A stretch of DNA of 64,000 nucleotides from Mucispirillum schaedleri ASF457 (GCF_000487995.2 NZ_CP097562.1:989001-1053000); one strand, 5' to 3'. Counted from the stretch's first letter, positions 18,886 through 30,160 are shown. Numbers and translations are program-made. Notes: generated by a model from the sequence alone, not told the origin.

Positions 18886-20427
18886 CTACCAGATAAAGTT
18901 TGCCCAGATACTTAATGTATGAATATCTGGCTGTAAGTCAGCACTTTTAAAAAGGTCTGCATATTCATAACTATAATCAACCTGTAACACACACCAGTCT
19001 ATTGGGCGATACATCGCTCCAATATATGCCATTGTGGTATTTTCATTTCTGTCTTGTAAACTAACCATATCTTCTCCATACTGCGGGTAGGATTTTATCG
19101 GGCTGTTTCTATACTGATAGTTCTGAACATTTACTCCTGCCCATGCTTCTAGTCTATCTGTAAATACCTGAGTTATACGAAAACCTCCCATTACTTTAGA
19201 ATTGCTGTCCTGTCTTTTATATGCTGCTACATCATACCAGTCTACTATTAAACTTAAATAATTGTTTTTATGGAGTAAACCCACAAGGTCTATATTACCG
19301 AATACTCTCTGGTAGTCTCTGTCGCCATAGCTTTCACTGAAATTAAATCGTGTTTCCCAGCCTATTCCTAATACTAAATAGTCAGTTATTCCCTGTGTAA
19401 CCATTACTCCGCCCATTACATATTCACTGCTGCCGCCCAGCATATTTTCATACATGGATATATACGGGTTTATATCGCCTTTATTCTTATCATACTGACC
19501 TGCTATGTAGGCTGATATGCCTGTGCGGCTTATATCTATATTCGCATCCAGACCTGCTTCATAAAGCATAGCTTTACCTATTATGGCTCCTTCCAGATAG
19601 ATATTGGATGATATTATATCGGGAAAGGATAAGCTCTGGTCTATTCTGCCTCTGGCAGTATGGGTGTTAAAGTCTCCGCCATCTTCATGTATGAAGTAAT
19701 TATACTCGGCTCTGATTTTTGTGCCGCTTATCGTTACTGGAACTTCTATCGCTGCTCCTATTAAAGATGTTTTTAAATTGCTGTAATAGCTGACAGGCAG
19801 ACCGCCGTATATATCAAGCTTAAAATAGTCACAGGTATCAAAATGGAAACTGCCGCCGTCTATTTTATACATATCTAGATTATTTAAATATATTCTGCCT
19901 GCTGTTATATCTGTATAAGGCACTACTCCTTTAAACTCTACATTAGCCTGATATATTCTAAAATTACCATCATATTTACCGCTTAAGCGGGTGTATTCAT
20001 CATATTTGCGGGAAGTATATAAGCCGTCATAAAACTGGTTATATGAATTTCCTGAATAGCTTGATGACTGGCTGTCCATTGTGCTGCCACCAATATCTGG
20101 AAGACTGTCATAAGCTCCACGAATATTTAAGTTTACATTCACTGTGCCTTGACCTAGTTTCGTTTCACTTAATCTCAGACGGGCATACTGATAAATTGAC
20201 CAGTCTTCATCTTCTCCAAATTTAAATGCAGCTCTTGTTGTTAACCCTATTTTTAATATGCCTGTATCGCCAAAGCTGAGACCGTTAAGGCTTGCTTTGA
20301 TACCGTTGGCATTCACATGTCTGCTCCAGCTGTCTGGGGTTACATAAGAATCGCCAACATAGGAATATGCTGGGAACACAAAAGCTAACATACATAATGT
20401 ATTTAACATCAGCCGTTTCATAGGCAT
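18886..20427 (-). CDS. Outer-membrane beta-barrel protein of the respiratory operon
   Basis: The 513-residue product has a signal peptide (MKRLMLNTLCMLAFVFPAYS) and a long body of alternating strands rich in Tyr, Gly and Asn, ending in ...LSIWANFIW (aromatic last residue). I infer an outer-membrane barrel. Its place next to a multihaem cytochrome and DmsA/DmsB/TorD-like genes resembles Shewanella dmsF/mtrB, but no N-terminal CXXC typical of MtrB is seen and it is shorter. AAGGAG fits either the ATG at 20427 or that at 20421. Alternatively it could be a substrate porin for the enzyme. Confidence 0.7.
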   Translation of the reverse strand: MPMKRLMLNTLCMLAFVFPAYSYVGDSYVTPDSWSRHVNANGIKASLNGLSFGDTGILKIGLTTRAAFKFGEDEDWSIYQYARLRLSETKLGQGTVNVNLNIRGAYDSLPDIGGSTMDSQSSSYSGNSYNQFYDGLYTSRKYDEYTRLSGKYDGNFRIYQANVEFKGVVPYTDITAGRIYLNNLDMYKIDGGSFHFDTCDYFKLDIYGGLPVSYYSNLKTSLIGAAIEVPVTISGTKIRAEYNYFIHEDGGDFNTHTARGRIDQSLSFPDIISSNIYLEGAIIGKAMLYEAGLDANIDISRTGISAYIAGQYDKNKGDINPYISMYENMLGGSSEYVMGGVMVTQGITDYLVLGIGWETRFNFSESYGDRDYQRVFGNIDLVGLLHKNNYLSLIVDWYDVAAYKRQDSNSKVMGGFRITQVFTDRLEAWAGVNVQNYQYRNSPIKSYPQYGEDMVSLQDRNENTTMAYIGAMYRPIDWCVLQVDYSYEYADLFKSADLQPDIHTLSIWANFIW

Positions 20428-20438
20428 TGGCTCCTTAA

Positions 20439-21116
20439 TTAGTTATTTAGAGAGTTTAAAAATTCATAATCATATTTTAAATACTCTCTTAAAAAGTAAC
20501 TTAATGGTAAATAAAAGATTTTTCCCTGCTCAAACATCTCCATTTTATTTATAAATTCATCAATATATTTAAAGAAATGGTCTTTAATAAATTCTTTCTG
20601 AGCCTTTATTACTATATTATAGTTTTCTTCTTTACCATTATTCATACATATAACTGCTTTTCTTGATAGATATGACATAAACATAAGCTCATAGGCAATA
20701 AAGTCTTCTGGTTCATTAGAATCATGAAAATCCGTATCATAACCAAAAGTTTTATATGACTTTAACACCTGTTCCCTTGACTGTTGATTTACAAGGTGTT
20801 CTAATGATGTGTAATATGATTCAGAATTTGGAACACTGTCAGTTAATGCAAATATCCTTGTATATGCACGAAGATTATCTAACTTAAATTCATCTAATTC
20901 CTTTTCCTGCAAAGAGTTATATTTAGTAATGAAATCATCAAGCATGTTTATTTCTTTTTTTGCAAGTGATGATATATCTTCCAAATTTTTAAGCATTGGC
21001 AATATATCGTTTATCATTTTATATTCATTTTCACATATCGGCTCTAAAAAAAGCTTTGCAAAAAAAGCATAAATAACTTCCCTGCCGCCAAATATTTCTT
21101 GTAAATCTGCTGCCAT
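20439..21116 (-). CDS. TorD/DmsD-family chaperone for the molybdoenzyme
   Basis: A cytoplasmic all-helical chaperone that binds the Tat leader of the catalytic subunit and holds it for cofactor loading before export. The family signature EPEDFIAYELMFMSYLS is present at about residues 135-151, and length 225 fits. It sits between dmsB and the barrel gene, like dmsG in Shewanella. The Tat leader of the DmsA-like gene at 25307 is the obvious client. Confidence 0.85.
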   Translation of the reverse strand: MAADLQEIFGGREVIYAFFAKLFLEPICENEYKMINDILPMLKNLEDISSLAKKEINMLDDFITKYNSLQEKELDEFKLDNLRAYTRIFALTDSVPNSESYYTSLEHLVNQQSREQVLKSYKTFGYDTDFHDSNEPEDFIAYELMFMSYLSRKAVICMNNGKEENYNIVIKAQKEFIKDHFFKYIDEFINKMEMFEQGKIFYLPLSYFLREYLKYDYEFLNSLNN

Positions 21117-21165
21117 ATTTTCTCCAAAAGACTTACCAGCAGTTATACTGATAAGCCTGTATTTA

Positions 21166-21783
21166 TTATTTTCCGTTGTTAAGAGTTACTGTCCTAGTGC
21201 GTTTTTTAATAAGCATTGATGGACCTGTTTCAGTAGTATTATTTGCATAAGCATAAGGGAAATCACTTGGATTTAACTGAACTGCATCAGAGTATTTTGA
21301 TTTAAGGGTTTCAAAATCACCAAAATCAAGAGCATGACCAACGCATGATGCAACACATACTGGTTTTTCACCTTTTTCAACACGGCTCATACACATATCA
21401 CATTTCTGCATTGGATGAGTAATTGTCCATGAAACTTTTTGTTCTGGCTCCTGCTTATCATCTGCAATATGAGTGGCAGCAAATGGACATGCAGCAATAC
21501 AAAGATGTAAGCCTATACATTTGCTTCTATCTACATAAACAATACCATTGTCTTTTTTAATTATTGCATTTTGTGAGCATGCGGCAAGACATGCCGGTTC
21601 TTCGCAGTGATTACAGCTCATTGCAAGGTTAAACATAGCTATTAAACTGCCATCTGTTTTATATGTATCAACTTTTCTCCAGCGAACTGGTCCAGGGTTT
21701 ATCTGGTTATAGTCTTTGCAAGAAACAGAACATGAATTACATGACATACATCTAGTTTGGTCAAAATAAAATGCATAACGCAT
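21166..21783 (-). CDS. dmsB: DmsB-like four-cluster ferredoxin subunit
   Basis: The electron-transfer subunit partnering the molybdoenzyme; it normally carries four [4Fe-4S] clusters. Cysteine groups visible: CMSCNSCSVSC (12-22), CNHCEEPACLAAC (57-69), C89...C95IAAC99 and CDMC...CVASC (128-147). In the third group E. coli DmsB has C-x2-C-x2-C-x3-C; here the second cysteine is replaced by Leu92 (CIGLHLC). One cluster is therefore probably [3Fe-4S] or altered. There is no Tat signal, so export should be by hitch-hiking with DmsA. The gap to dmsA is 15 bp. Confidence 0.9.
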   Translation of the reverse strand: MRYAFYFDQTRCMSCNSCSVSCKDYNQINPGPVRWRKVDTYKTDGSLIAMFNLAMSCNHCEEPACLAACSQNAIIKKDNGIVYVDRSKCIGLHLCIAACPFAATHIADDKQEPEQKVSWTITHPMQKCDMCMSRVEKGEKPVCVASCVGHALDFGDFETLKSKYSDAVQLNPSDFPYAYANNTTETGPSMLIKKRTRTVTLNNGK

Positions 21784-21798
21784 GATTATCTCCTATAA

Positions 21799-24700
21799 TT
21801 ATTTATTTTTTATCCATACCATAGCAGACTGCTGTCCGTTACCATGGTCTACCCTTGATGGTCTTTGAGCCATAAGTGTATTTGCACACCCTCCATCATC
21901 TATGCCGTCAACTGGGTCTGGGTCATACCAGCAGCCTTGATGAAGTCCAATAAAGCCTCTTACTACCCTGTCAGTAACTCTTGCAATAACACGAACATCA
22001 CCTATCGGGTTGCCTATTGTGATTAATTGACCATCAGCAATACCTTCTGCTGCAGCATCCTGATTATTCATCCACACTTCACTCCAAGAAGCGACATTTT
22101 CTTTGCCAGCTATTGGCTGACCGTTTGAAATTGTCTGATTAAGACGGGCAAGGTTTGCTGTTTCACCAGCTTTTACTTCCTGAACTGCACCAATATTGCC
22201 ATACTCATTCCAGTCATTACCAGAATATAAAGCTCCGCCTTTAATTCTGTGAGTTAATTCTCTTAAATATGGATTTTCAGACTGAGATGAGTGTGCTCTA
22301 TATCTATCATGAGTAGTTGTTAAGAGATAACCTTTGCTCATATCTAATGTATTTTTACCATTCATTACACCATAAGCTTCATTAAAATAGTCTTCATAAG
22401 CATAGTATAATGGAATAGGATAAACTAATGGGTCATTTTCAAAGTCTTTGTTAGCTTGACCAGTAGCCTGTCCCTTACTTGCAAGGTATCCGTGCCATTG
22501 TTCAAAACGGTGTTCATAGCAGTAAACAAGTGAATCTGAATATACATGAAACCTGCCAGATGCTTTTGGACATAAATCAATAGTTGATTGCAGCCATTGT
22601 GCACCATAGCCTGTTTTTTCGTTTGTCTTAATACCTGATATAAATGCTTGAGACATATTACCAGCAAGATAATTATCAAGATTTTCCCTTAAAGTAGTTT
22701 TTGTAACAGTAACTGGTGCATATTCACTTGCTGTTTTTGGAGCATAAGGGTTATTAATGAAATCTTCCCATGTTTTGCCATGGTATAAACTTTGCGGATT
22801 TACACTTGCTTTACCAAATGCATCTTTTACTAAATCTTCAATTTGCTGATTAGGAATGCCGCCTGTAAATTTAGTCGCAAGCTCATTACCAACACCTTTT
22901 AATTTACCTACTGCTTTTAATAAATCATTTGTAAAGTTCCATTGAGATTTAGCCTGACCGGGAGCATTACTTACAACTGGGATATATAAAGAGTTACCAA
23001 GAGATATGCTGATAATATCTTCCTGTTCCCAAGTTGTAGCAGCAGGTAATACATAGTCTGACCATCTTGGAGACGGAGATAAAAAGTTATCAAATGATAC
23101 CATGCAGAATGTATCTGGATTATCTGGCTGTGTAGAACCTAAATCAAGAGCTTCAAACATTTCTCTTGCATCATTTGGGTCCATATGCTGGTTCATTGGA
23201 ATATTACCACCAGAGTTTAATATAAACCGAAACCCTGCTTTTAATGGTTTGCCATCTTTACCTGTTTTCCATTTATAATATCCATCAGCATTTGTTTTTA
23301 TTGTGCCATCTGCTTCTCTATCCCATGTATAAAGAGCTTTTGCACCACCATCTTCATAGTAAACACCTGACTCAGAATTTCTATAATCCCAGTCAGGTAT
23401 ATATTTTGCAGAATAACCATTTGCAGTTAACTGCTCTTTAAATGCAAATTTTATTGCATTATGCCACTGAGTGCAGGAAATAACTGGTGTTGCAGGGCTG
23501 CTTGGAACATCTGGACGGCTTATACTTACATTTAATGTGCCTGCTGCATTACTTCTTGCACCACCAAAAGCTCTGCCTAAACCGTCACCAGTCTGCCCCC
23601 ATGATTTAGAAAGAATAAGAAGTGCCTGCAAAGCAAACATATTAATCACACCATTTGCCTGCTTTTGCTGAGCACCGCACCATTCGCTGTATATTGGATG
23701 ATTATCTTGGTTAAAATAAAGCTCTGCTAAATCTTTAATAGCCTGTTCTGGTATACCAGTAATATCAGAAGCCCATTTTGTATTTTTAGGTTTTAAAAAA
23801 TCTTTTTTAGTTTTGTATTTTGTAGTATTACCTGCTGATGAAATATAAGAGCAAATAGAGCCATTTCTTTTAGCCTGTTTAGATGCAAACTGGTCAGCTA
23901 CATAGTTGCCACTGTAAGCTGCTTTTGTAAGTCTCGCATCACTGCCCATAATATAAGCTGAAAGTGAACGACCTGCAGGAACTGCATTTACTTTTACAAT
24001 AGGCTCTTGATAAACATACAATGATGTGTCCGCTTTATTTTTCCAACGATATGGATATGTGTTTCTACCTATTGTAAATGGTCCTGTTTCTTTGTCCCAT
24101 TTATCAATTTCAGACTTTGCAGTTGTTTGGTCTATATATATTTTTCCAGCATTTTCATTTATATCCGTTCCAACAGCTGTATCTGTTCCCTTAGTATAAT
24201 TAGTTTCTATCCAATATTCTGGAGAATCAAAGAAACCATATACCATTGTATCAATATAATCTACATCTAATAATCCGCCTGTTTTTTTGTTACCATCAGC
24301 ATCAAATGTAGTATCTATTGCATGATAAAGCATACCAAGAATTAATGCAGTATCAGTGTATGGTTTCATTTGATACCATGTATCTGCAAGAGTTACACCA
24401 GTGTCAACAAATTCTGGTCCTATGAACCATACTTTACCGCCACGCTGCTTCATCATTTCAACAGAACGGATTTCAGAATATGCTGAGCTGTTTACTGTTG
24501 ATAATACATTGGAACCCCATAAAACAACATTTTTAACTGCACTTGCAACAGTATTTGCATTTGCACTGCTGCCATTATAACCAGTATAGCCAGTGCCAAA
24601 GAATGACCTTTGATGAAAAGAATAATCATGAGTATATTTTGCATAACCGCCCATTAAACTTGCCGCAGCTGATGTGCTTATACCTGTCCATATACCAGTG

Positions 24701-25307
24701 TAGCCGCCACCCTGCCACGAAGAAGAATATGCACCACAGGCATATATTGAGTGAAATGATTCTGGACCGTATTTATCTGTAATTGCTTTATGTTTTCTTG
24801 CGATTTCATCTAATGCCTGTTCCCAAGAAATGCGAATAAAGCCAGATAAATCACCGCGTTTTTTAGTTTGTTTTAATGGATATTTTAATCTTCCGGGATG
24901 ATATAAACGGAATTTATAAGAACGACATTTTGAACACGCTCTTGAAGCTGAACAGTTAGGGTTTTCACTGTCAATTACTTGACCAGTTGTGTCTATAATG
25001 CTTTCATCTGTAACAAAACGCTTAATTACACCATTTTTTACATGAGCTTTTATAAGACATTTAGCACCGCAGTTATGACCGCTTGTGCCGTAACGAATAT
25101 AATCGGGAGTTAAATCATTTTCATCATTGGAACTTGTGCCAGCCCCCCCCCGTATATAATATCTGAACTGCCATCTTTAGAGCAGCCATACATGGCAGCC
25201 ATTGCACCAAGTGCTGATATGCCTTTTAAAAAGGAACGCCTTGATACTGAGCTTTCTTCTAATGATTTTAAAACATTAGTTTCTTTTCCCATCTTCTTTG
25301 CCTCCAA
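21799..25307 (-). CDS. dmsA: DmsA-like Tat-exported molybdopterin oxidoreductase, frameshifted at a G9 tract (phase-OFF)
   Basis: The catalytic subunit of a DMSO-reductase-family enzyme. The first 52 codons encode a Tat leader (SRRSFLKG). A G9 tract (25143-25151) follows and shifts translation to a stop at 25110. With 7 or 10 G the frame would join the 1,113 codons downstream, giving about 1,169 residues. No stop exists in that frame between the tract and the ATG at 24654. Numbering the ON product: [4Fe-4S] ligands C80, C84 and C125, with Ser76 where E. coli DmsA has its first cysteine; Mo ligand Ser230 in GGYAKYTHDYS; C-terminal WYDPDPVDGIDDGGCANTL. It is about 350 residues longer than E. 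coli DmsA because of internal insertions. DMSO, TMAO or another oxyanion could be the substrate. Confidence 0.85.
25143..25151 (-). repeat. G9 homopolymer tract (coding strand) disrupting dmsA
   Basis: Nine C on the plus strand. Upstream the Tat frame reads TAC-GGG...; downstream the enzyme frame reads GCT-GGC-ACA. The two frames join only if the tract has 7 or 10 (3n+1) G. The assembled length of nine therefore gives an OFF gene. Confidence 0.85.
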
Positions 25308-25826
25308 GTTTTTTGTATATTTAATATACTTAAAAATAAATCTTTATCAACTCATAAATTACACTTTTTCTGCAAATTTAACAAATATAATACTTTTGTT
25401 AATATAAATACAGTTTTTTTTATTTAGTATTATCAATAATTAAGACAATTTTAATCTTTTTATCAAATAAAAATTATATGCAGATATAGGCATTGAATAT
25501 CTAGCTGCATTAAATAATTACTGATTATTTTTTTAAAAAAAATAACATAAAGTTATGTTTCTCTATGCAAGCTTTATTATAATTTCTTTTTTAATATGTA
25601 ATATAAATGAAAAATATAAACAAGTTATAAAATAAGTTTTCAATAAACTTTCATACACAATGTCTATTCTGAGCCACTGGCGAAGAATCTAGAATAATAA
25701 TTATTTATATTTGCAAAAAGTTTTGCAATACTAATATTTTATATATTTCACCTTACGGCTTAATATGACATAATTGTAATGCTTTTATAAATATTATAGA
25801 ATTTTAAATTATTTGATACAAAAAAA
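25308..25826. other. Intergenic region between rplC and the dms operon
   Basis: No gene. The promoter of the dms-like operon should lie here but I see no clear consensus. A clean head hairpin (TTCTGAGCC-act-GGCGAAGAA) is at about 25663-25692 and a worn copy near 25740-25775. Confidence 0.5.
25663..25692 (+). repeat. Short tandem-GA hairpin repeat
   Basis: GTCTATTCTGAGCC, loop ACT, GGCGAAGAATCT. TTCT pairs AGAA, GCC pairs GGC, and the GA/GA step between them is preserved. Confidence 0.65.
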
Positions 25827-25848
25827 GCTCCCTTAAAGTTAAGGGAGC
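25827..25848 (-). terminator. Rho-independent terminator directly after rplC
   Basis: Ten-bp perfect stem GCTCCCTTAA/TTAAGGGAGC with 2-nt loop, followed on the minus strand by a run of T, 26 bp past the rplC stop. It ends the str/S10 transcript before rplD. Confidence 0.9.
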
Positions 25849-25873
25849 CTATATATTTTAGTTAATTAATAAA

Positions 25874-26512
25874 CTATCTTTTTGGTTTAGCTGTTCCTTT
25901 GATGTATATTATACCGTTTTTATGACCCGAAACAGAGCCTTGAACAAGTATAACATTTTTTTCAGGCATAACTTTTACAACTTTTAATCTTTGAGTTGTA
26001 ACAGTTTCCACACCTAAGTGACCAGCCATTTTTTTACCTTTGTTTACTTCTGCAGGCCATTCTTTCATACCTATAGAACCTAGTCTACGGTGAAAGCCTG
26101 AACCATGACCACCAGGGCCACCTGCAAAGTTCCAGCGTTTCATACCACCAGCGAAACCTTTACCTATTGTTACGCCTTGGATATCTACTAAATCGCCTTC
26201 TGCAAATATTTCTGTGCTGATTGTCTGACCCACATTGTAGTCATCAATAGCATCAACACGAACTTCACGAAGATATTTCATTGGCTTAACATCTGCTTTT
26301 TTAAAATGTCCAGCCATAGGTTTATTAACTTTCTTTTCTGAGAGTATCTCTTCGAACCCGATTTGTATAGCATTATAGCCATCAGATTCAACGGTTTTTT
26401 TCTGCACAACGACACATGGTCCAGCTTGTACAACCGTAACCGGAATAACCGCTCCGTTATCAGAAAATACTTGTGTCATTCCGATTTTTTTACCGATAAT
26501 TCCCTTTGCCAT
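25874..26512 (-). CDS. rplC: 50S ribosomal protein L3
   Basis: A primary 23S rRNA-binding protein near the peptidyl-transferase centre. The hallmark [32 protein letters not shown] is present and length 212 is normal. It is the last gene of the rpsL-rpsG-fusA-tuf-rpsJ-rplC transcript, 15 bp after rpsJ. It is followed by a strong terminator instead of rplD, which is unusual. Confidence 0.97.
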   Translation of the reverse strand: MAKGIIGKKIGMTQVFSDNGAVIPVTVVQAGPCVVVQKKTVESDGYNAIQIGFEEILSEKKVNKPMAGHFKKADVKPMKYLREVRVDAIDDYNVGQTISTEIFAEGDLVDIQGVTIGKGFAGGMKRWNFAGGPGGHGSGFHRRLGSIGMKEWPAEVNKGKKMAGHLGVETVTTQRLKVVKVMPEKNVILVQGSVSGHKNGIIYIKGTAKPKR

Positions 26513-26527
26513 TTATTCCTGCCTTTA

Positions 26528-26836
26528 TTAGAGTTTAATCTCTACGTCTATGCCCGCAGATAGCTCAAGATTCTTAAGTGCATCAATTGTTTGAGGATTA
26601 TACTCAAAAATATCAATTAAACGCTTATGAGTCCTTATTTCAAACTGCTCACGAGAATTTTTATCAACATGAGGAGAACGAGTTACACAAAATTTTTCAA
26701 TGCGAGTAGGAAGTGGTATAGGACCAACAACTCTTGCACCTGTTCTTTTAGCTGTATTAACAATATCTTTTACAACTTTATCTAAAATTTTGTGTTCAAA
26801 AGCTTTAAGTTTTATTCTTATCTTTTGATTTTCCAT
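26528..26836 (-). CDS. rpsJ: 30S ribosomal protein S10
   Basis: A small-subunit head protein, also the NusE transcription antitermination factor. The motif [38 protein letters not shown] is unmistakable, and length 102 is normal. It lies 18 bp after tuf, joining the str and S10 operons. Confidence 0.97.
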   Translation of the reverse strand: MENQKIRIKLKAFEHKILDKVVKDIVNTAKRTGARVVGPIPLPTRIEKFCVTRSPHVDKNSREQFEIRTHKRLIDIFEYNPQTIDALKNLELSAGIDVEIKL

Positions 26837-26854
26837 TACAATCTACCAGCCTGA

Positions 26855-28045
26855 TTACTCAATAATTTCAGTAACAACGCCTGCACCAACAGTTCTACCA
26901 CCTTCACGGATAGCAAAACGAAGACCTTTTTCCATAGCAATTGGTTGGATAAGTTGAACTTCACAGCTGATGTTATCACCAGGCATAACCATTTCAACAC
27001 CTTCTTGAAGAACGATGATACCAGTAACATCAGTAGTTCTAAAATAGAACTGTGGACGGTATCCACCAAAGAATGGAGTGTGACGGCCACCTTCATCTTT
27101 AGTTAAGATATAAGCTTCTGCTTTGAATTTTTTATGTGGAGTAATAGAACCCGGTTTAGCTAATACTTGACCGCGTTCAACTTCATCTTTTTTAGTTCCG
27201 CGAAGTAACACACCAATATTATCACCAGCAACACCTTCGTCTAAAAGTTTACGGAACATTTCAACACCTGTAACTGTTGTTTTAGATGTGTCATGTATAC
27301 CAACAATTTCAATTTCTTCACCAACTTTAATTACACCGCGTTCTACACGACCAGTAACAACTGTGCCACGGCCAGAAATAGAGAACACATCTTCAATTGG
27401 CATTAAGAATGGCTGATCAACAGCTCTTTCTGGAGTTGGAATATATGCATCTAATGCAGCTAATAAATCCCAAATAGGTTTAGTTTGAGCTTCATCAGTT
27501 GGGTTTTCTAATGCTTTTAAAGCAGAACCTTTAACAATTGGAGTGTCATCACCAGGAAATTCGTATGAAGATAATAATTCTCTTATTTCCATTTCAACAA
27601 GTTCTAAAAGTTCTTCATCATCAACCATATCGCATTTGTTCATGAAAACAATGATATATGGAACACCAACTTGACGAGCAAGAAGTATGTGTTCACGAGT
27701 TTGTGGCATAGGACCATCAGCAGCTGATACAACTAATATAGCACCATCCATCTGAGCTGCACCAGTAATCATATTTTTAACATAGTCGGCGTGTCCTGGA
27801 CAGTCAACATGTGCATAGTGACGAGTTTCAGATTCATATTCAACGTGGCTTGTTGCAATAGTAATACCGCGTTCTCTTTCTTCTGGAGCTTTGTCAATAT
27901 TTGCATAATCTACAAAAGATGCAAGACCTTTTTGAGATAATACATTTGTTAAAGCAGCAGTTAATGTAGTTTTACCGTGGTCAACGTGACCAATTGTGCC
28001 AACATTAACATGTGGTTTTTTTCTTTCAAATTTTTGTTTAGCCAT
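26855..28045 (-). CDS. tuf: Elongation factor Tu
   Basis: The GTPase that delivers aminoacyl-tRNA to the ribosome. G motifs are GHVDHGKTT (P loop), DCPGHADY (G3) and NKCDMVD (G4). Domains II and III are complete, ending [10 protein letters not shown]. Length 396 is standard. It is 21 bp after fusA on the minus strand. No second tuf copy is in this window. Confidence 0.98.
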   Translation of the reverse strand: MAKQKFERKKPHVNVGTIGHVDHGKTTLTAALTNVLSQKGLASFVDYANIDKAPEERERGITIATSHVEYESETRHYAHVDCPGHADYVKNMITGAAQMDGAILVVSAADGPMPQTREHILLARQVGVPYIIVFMNKCDMVDDEELLELVEMEIRELLSSYEFPGDDTPIVKGSALKALENPTDEAQTKPIWDLLAALDAYIPTPERAVDQPFLMPIEDVFSISGRGTVVTGRVERGVIKVGEEIEIVGIHDTSKTTVTGVEMFRKLLDEGVAGDNIGVLLRGTKKDEVERGQVLAKPGSITPHKKFKAEAYILTKDEGGRHTPFFGGYRPQFYFRTTDVTGIIVLQEGVEMVMPGDNISCEVQLIQPIAMEKGLRFAIREGGRTVGAGVVTEIIE

Positions 28046-28066
28046 GATTTATTCCTCCAAATCTTA

Positions 28067-30145
28067 TTAATTTCTAGATTTTATAATTTCTTCTGCAATA
28101 TTTGCAGGTACTTCTTCATAATGGTCAAACTGCATAGTATAAGTTGCACGACCTTGTGTAATAGAGCGTAATTCTGTAGAGTAACCAAACATTTGTTTTA
28201 ATGGCACCATTGCATTAATAACCTGTGCATTACCTTGAACATTCATACCCTCTATTCTACCGCGTCTAGAGCTTAAATCGCCCATAACATCGCCCATGTA
28301 TTCATCAGGAGTAACAACTTCAACTTTCATAATTGGCTCTAAAAGCACAGGAGAGCCTTGTTTCATACCATCTTTAAATGCCATAGATGCAGCAATTTTA
28401 AATGCCATTTCGTTAGAGTCAACTTCGTGGAAAGAACCGTCAAATACAGTAACTTTAAAGTCAACAACAGGGTATCCTGCAACAATACCATTTTCCATAG
28501 CTTCAGTAACACCTTTTTCAATAGCTGGAATATACTCTTTTGGTATTGCACCACCAACGATTTTATTTTCAAATTCAAAACCAGCACCCGGTTCAAGTGG
28601 AGTCATTTCTAACCAGCAGTGGCCATAGTTACCTTTACCACCAGACTGTTTAATGTATTTACCTTCAGTTTTAACTGCTTTACGGAAAGTTTCACGATAA
28701 GCAACTTGTGGGTTACCAATGTTAGCTTCCACTTTAAATTCTCTTTTTAAACGGTCAACAATAATTTCAAGGTGGAGCTCGCCCATGCCTGAAATAACTG
28801 TCTGACCAGTTTCTTCATCAACTCTTACTCTGAAAGATGGGTCTTCAGAAGCAAGTTTGCCTAATGCAACAGAAAGTTTATCTTGGTCTGCTTTTGTTTT
28901 TGGCTCAATAGCAATAGATATAACTGGCTCTGGAAACTCCATAGCTTCTAATACTACTGGATTTTTTTCATCACAAAGAGTATCCCCTGTTGTAGTGAAT
29001 TTAAGTCCAACTGTTGCACAAATATCACCAGCACGGATTTCTTTAATTTCTTCTCTTTTATTAGAGTGCATTTTTAAAAGACGACCGATACGCTCTTTTT
29101 TATCTTTAGTAGAGTTAAGAACATAGTTACCAGCTTCAAACACACCAGAATAAACACGGAAATATGCAAGCTGCCCCATGTATGGGTCTGTCATAATTTT
29201 AAATGCTAATGCAGAAAATGGAACATCGTCACTAGCTTCACGAGTTTCTTCCTGATTAGTTTCTGGATTAATACCAGTAATAGCAGGAATATCAAGTGGA
29301 GATGGGAGATAATCAACTACTGCATCAAGAAGTTTTTGAATACCTTTATATTTAAAAGCTGTTCCGCATAATACAGGGTTAAACTGTAATGCACATGTCC
29401 CTTTACGAAGTGCAGATTTGATTTCATCATTAGTGATTTCTCCGCCTTCAAGGTATCTTTCCATAAGAGCTTCATCAGCTTCAACAGCTGTTTCTATCAT
29501 TTTTGCACGATATTCTGCAGCTTTGTCTTTAAGGTCAGCAGGAATTTCTACTTCCTTAAATTTCATACCAAAGTCACCTTCAACATCCCAAATATAGCCT
29601 TTCATTTCTATTAAGTCTACAACACCTTGGAATTTATCTTCCGCACCTATTGGTATTTGAACTGCAACAGGTGTAGCACCAAGCCTGTCATTCATCATTT
29701 CAAGAACACGGTAGAAATTTGCACCAGTTCTATCCATTTTGTTAACGAATGCAACTCGTGGAACTTTGTATTTATCAGCTTGTCTCCAAACTGTTTCAGA
29801 CTGTGGCTGAACACCAGCAACAGCACAGAATACACCAACTGCACCATCTAATACTTTAAGGGAGCGTTCAACTTCAATTGTAAAGTCAACATGTCCCGGA
29901 GTATCAATAATATTAACAACATAGTCTTTCCAGAAGCATTGTGTAGTAGCAGAAGTAATTGTAATACCTCTTTCTCTTTCCTGCTCCATCCAGTCCATAG
30001 TAGCAGCGCCGTCATGAACTTCACCGATTTTATAGTTAACACCAGTGTAGTAAAGAATACGCTCAGTTGTAGTAGTTTTACCAGCATCAATGTGAGCCAT
30101 GATACCGATATTTCTTTGTAAATCTAAAGATTTTGTTCTTGCCAC
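28067..30145 (-). CDS. fusA: Elongation factor G
   Basis: The translocation GTPase. Visible: [41 protein letters not shown] and the C-terminal domain V ending with [16 protein letters not shown]. Length 692 is standard. It follows rpsG by 15 bp in the str operon. Confidence 0.98.
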   Translation of the reverse strand: MARTKSLDLQRNIGIMAHIDAGKTTTTERILYYTGVNYKIGEVHDGAATMDWMEQERERGITITSATTQCFWKDYVVNIIDTPGHVDFTIEVERSLKVLDGAVGVFCAVAGVQPQSETVWRQADKYKVPRVAFVNKMDRTGANFYRVLEMMNDRLGATPVAVQIPIGAEDKFQGVVDLIEMKGYIWDVEGDFGMKFKEVEIPADLKDKAAEYRAKMIETAVEADEALMERYLEGGEITNDEIKSALRKGTCALQFNPVLCGTAFKYKGIQKLLDAVVDYLPSPLDIPAITGINPETNQEETREASDDVPFSALAFKIMTDPYMGQLAYFRVYSGVFEAGNYVLNSTKDKKERIGRLLKMHSNKREEIKEIRAGDICATVGLKFTTTGDTLCDEKNPVVLEAMEFPEPVISIAIEPKTKADQDKLSVALGKLASEDPSFRVRVDEETGQTVISGMGELHLEIIVDRLKREFKVEANIGNPQVAYRETFRKAVKTEGKYIKQSGGKGNYGHCWLEMTPLEPGAGFEFENKIVGGAIPKEYIPAIEKGVTEAMENGIVAGYPVVDFKVTVFDGSFHEVDSNEMAFKIAASMAFKDGMKQGSPVLLEPIMKVEVVTPDEYMGDVMGDLSSRRGRIEGMNVQGNAQVINAMVPLKQMFGYSTELRSITQGRATYTMQFDHYEEVPANIAEEIIKSRN

Positions 30146-30160
30146 AACAAACTCCTGTTA

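Noticed and set aside
21799-24654. DmsA as a complete protein starting at the ATG at 24654
   Set aside because: This would lack the Tat leader, the Fe-S ligands and the RISWEQAL region, all of which are encoded upstream in the same frame.
26836-27096. 86-codon ORF on the minus strand
   Set aside because: Lies in another frame of tuf and has no ribosome site; a shadow.
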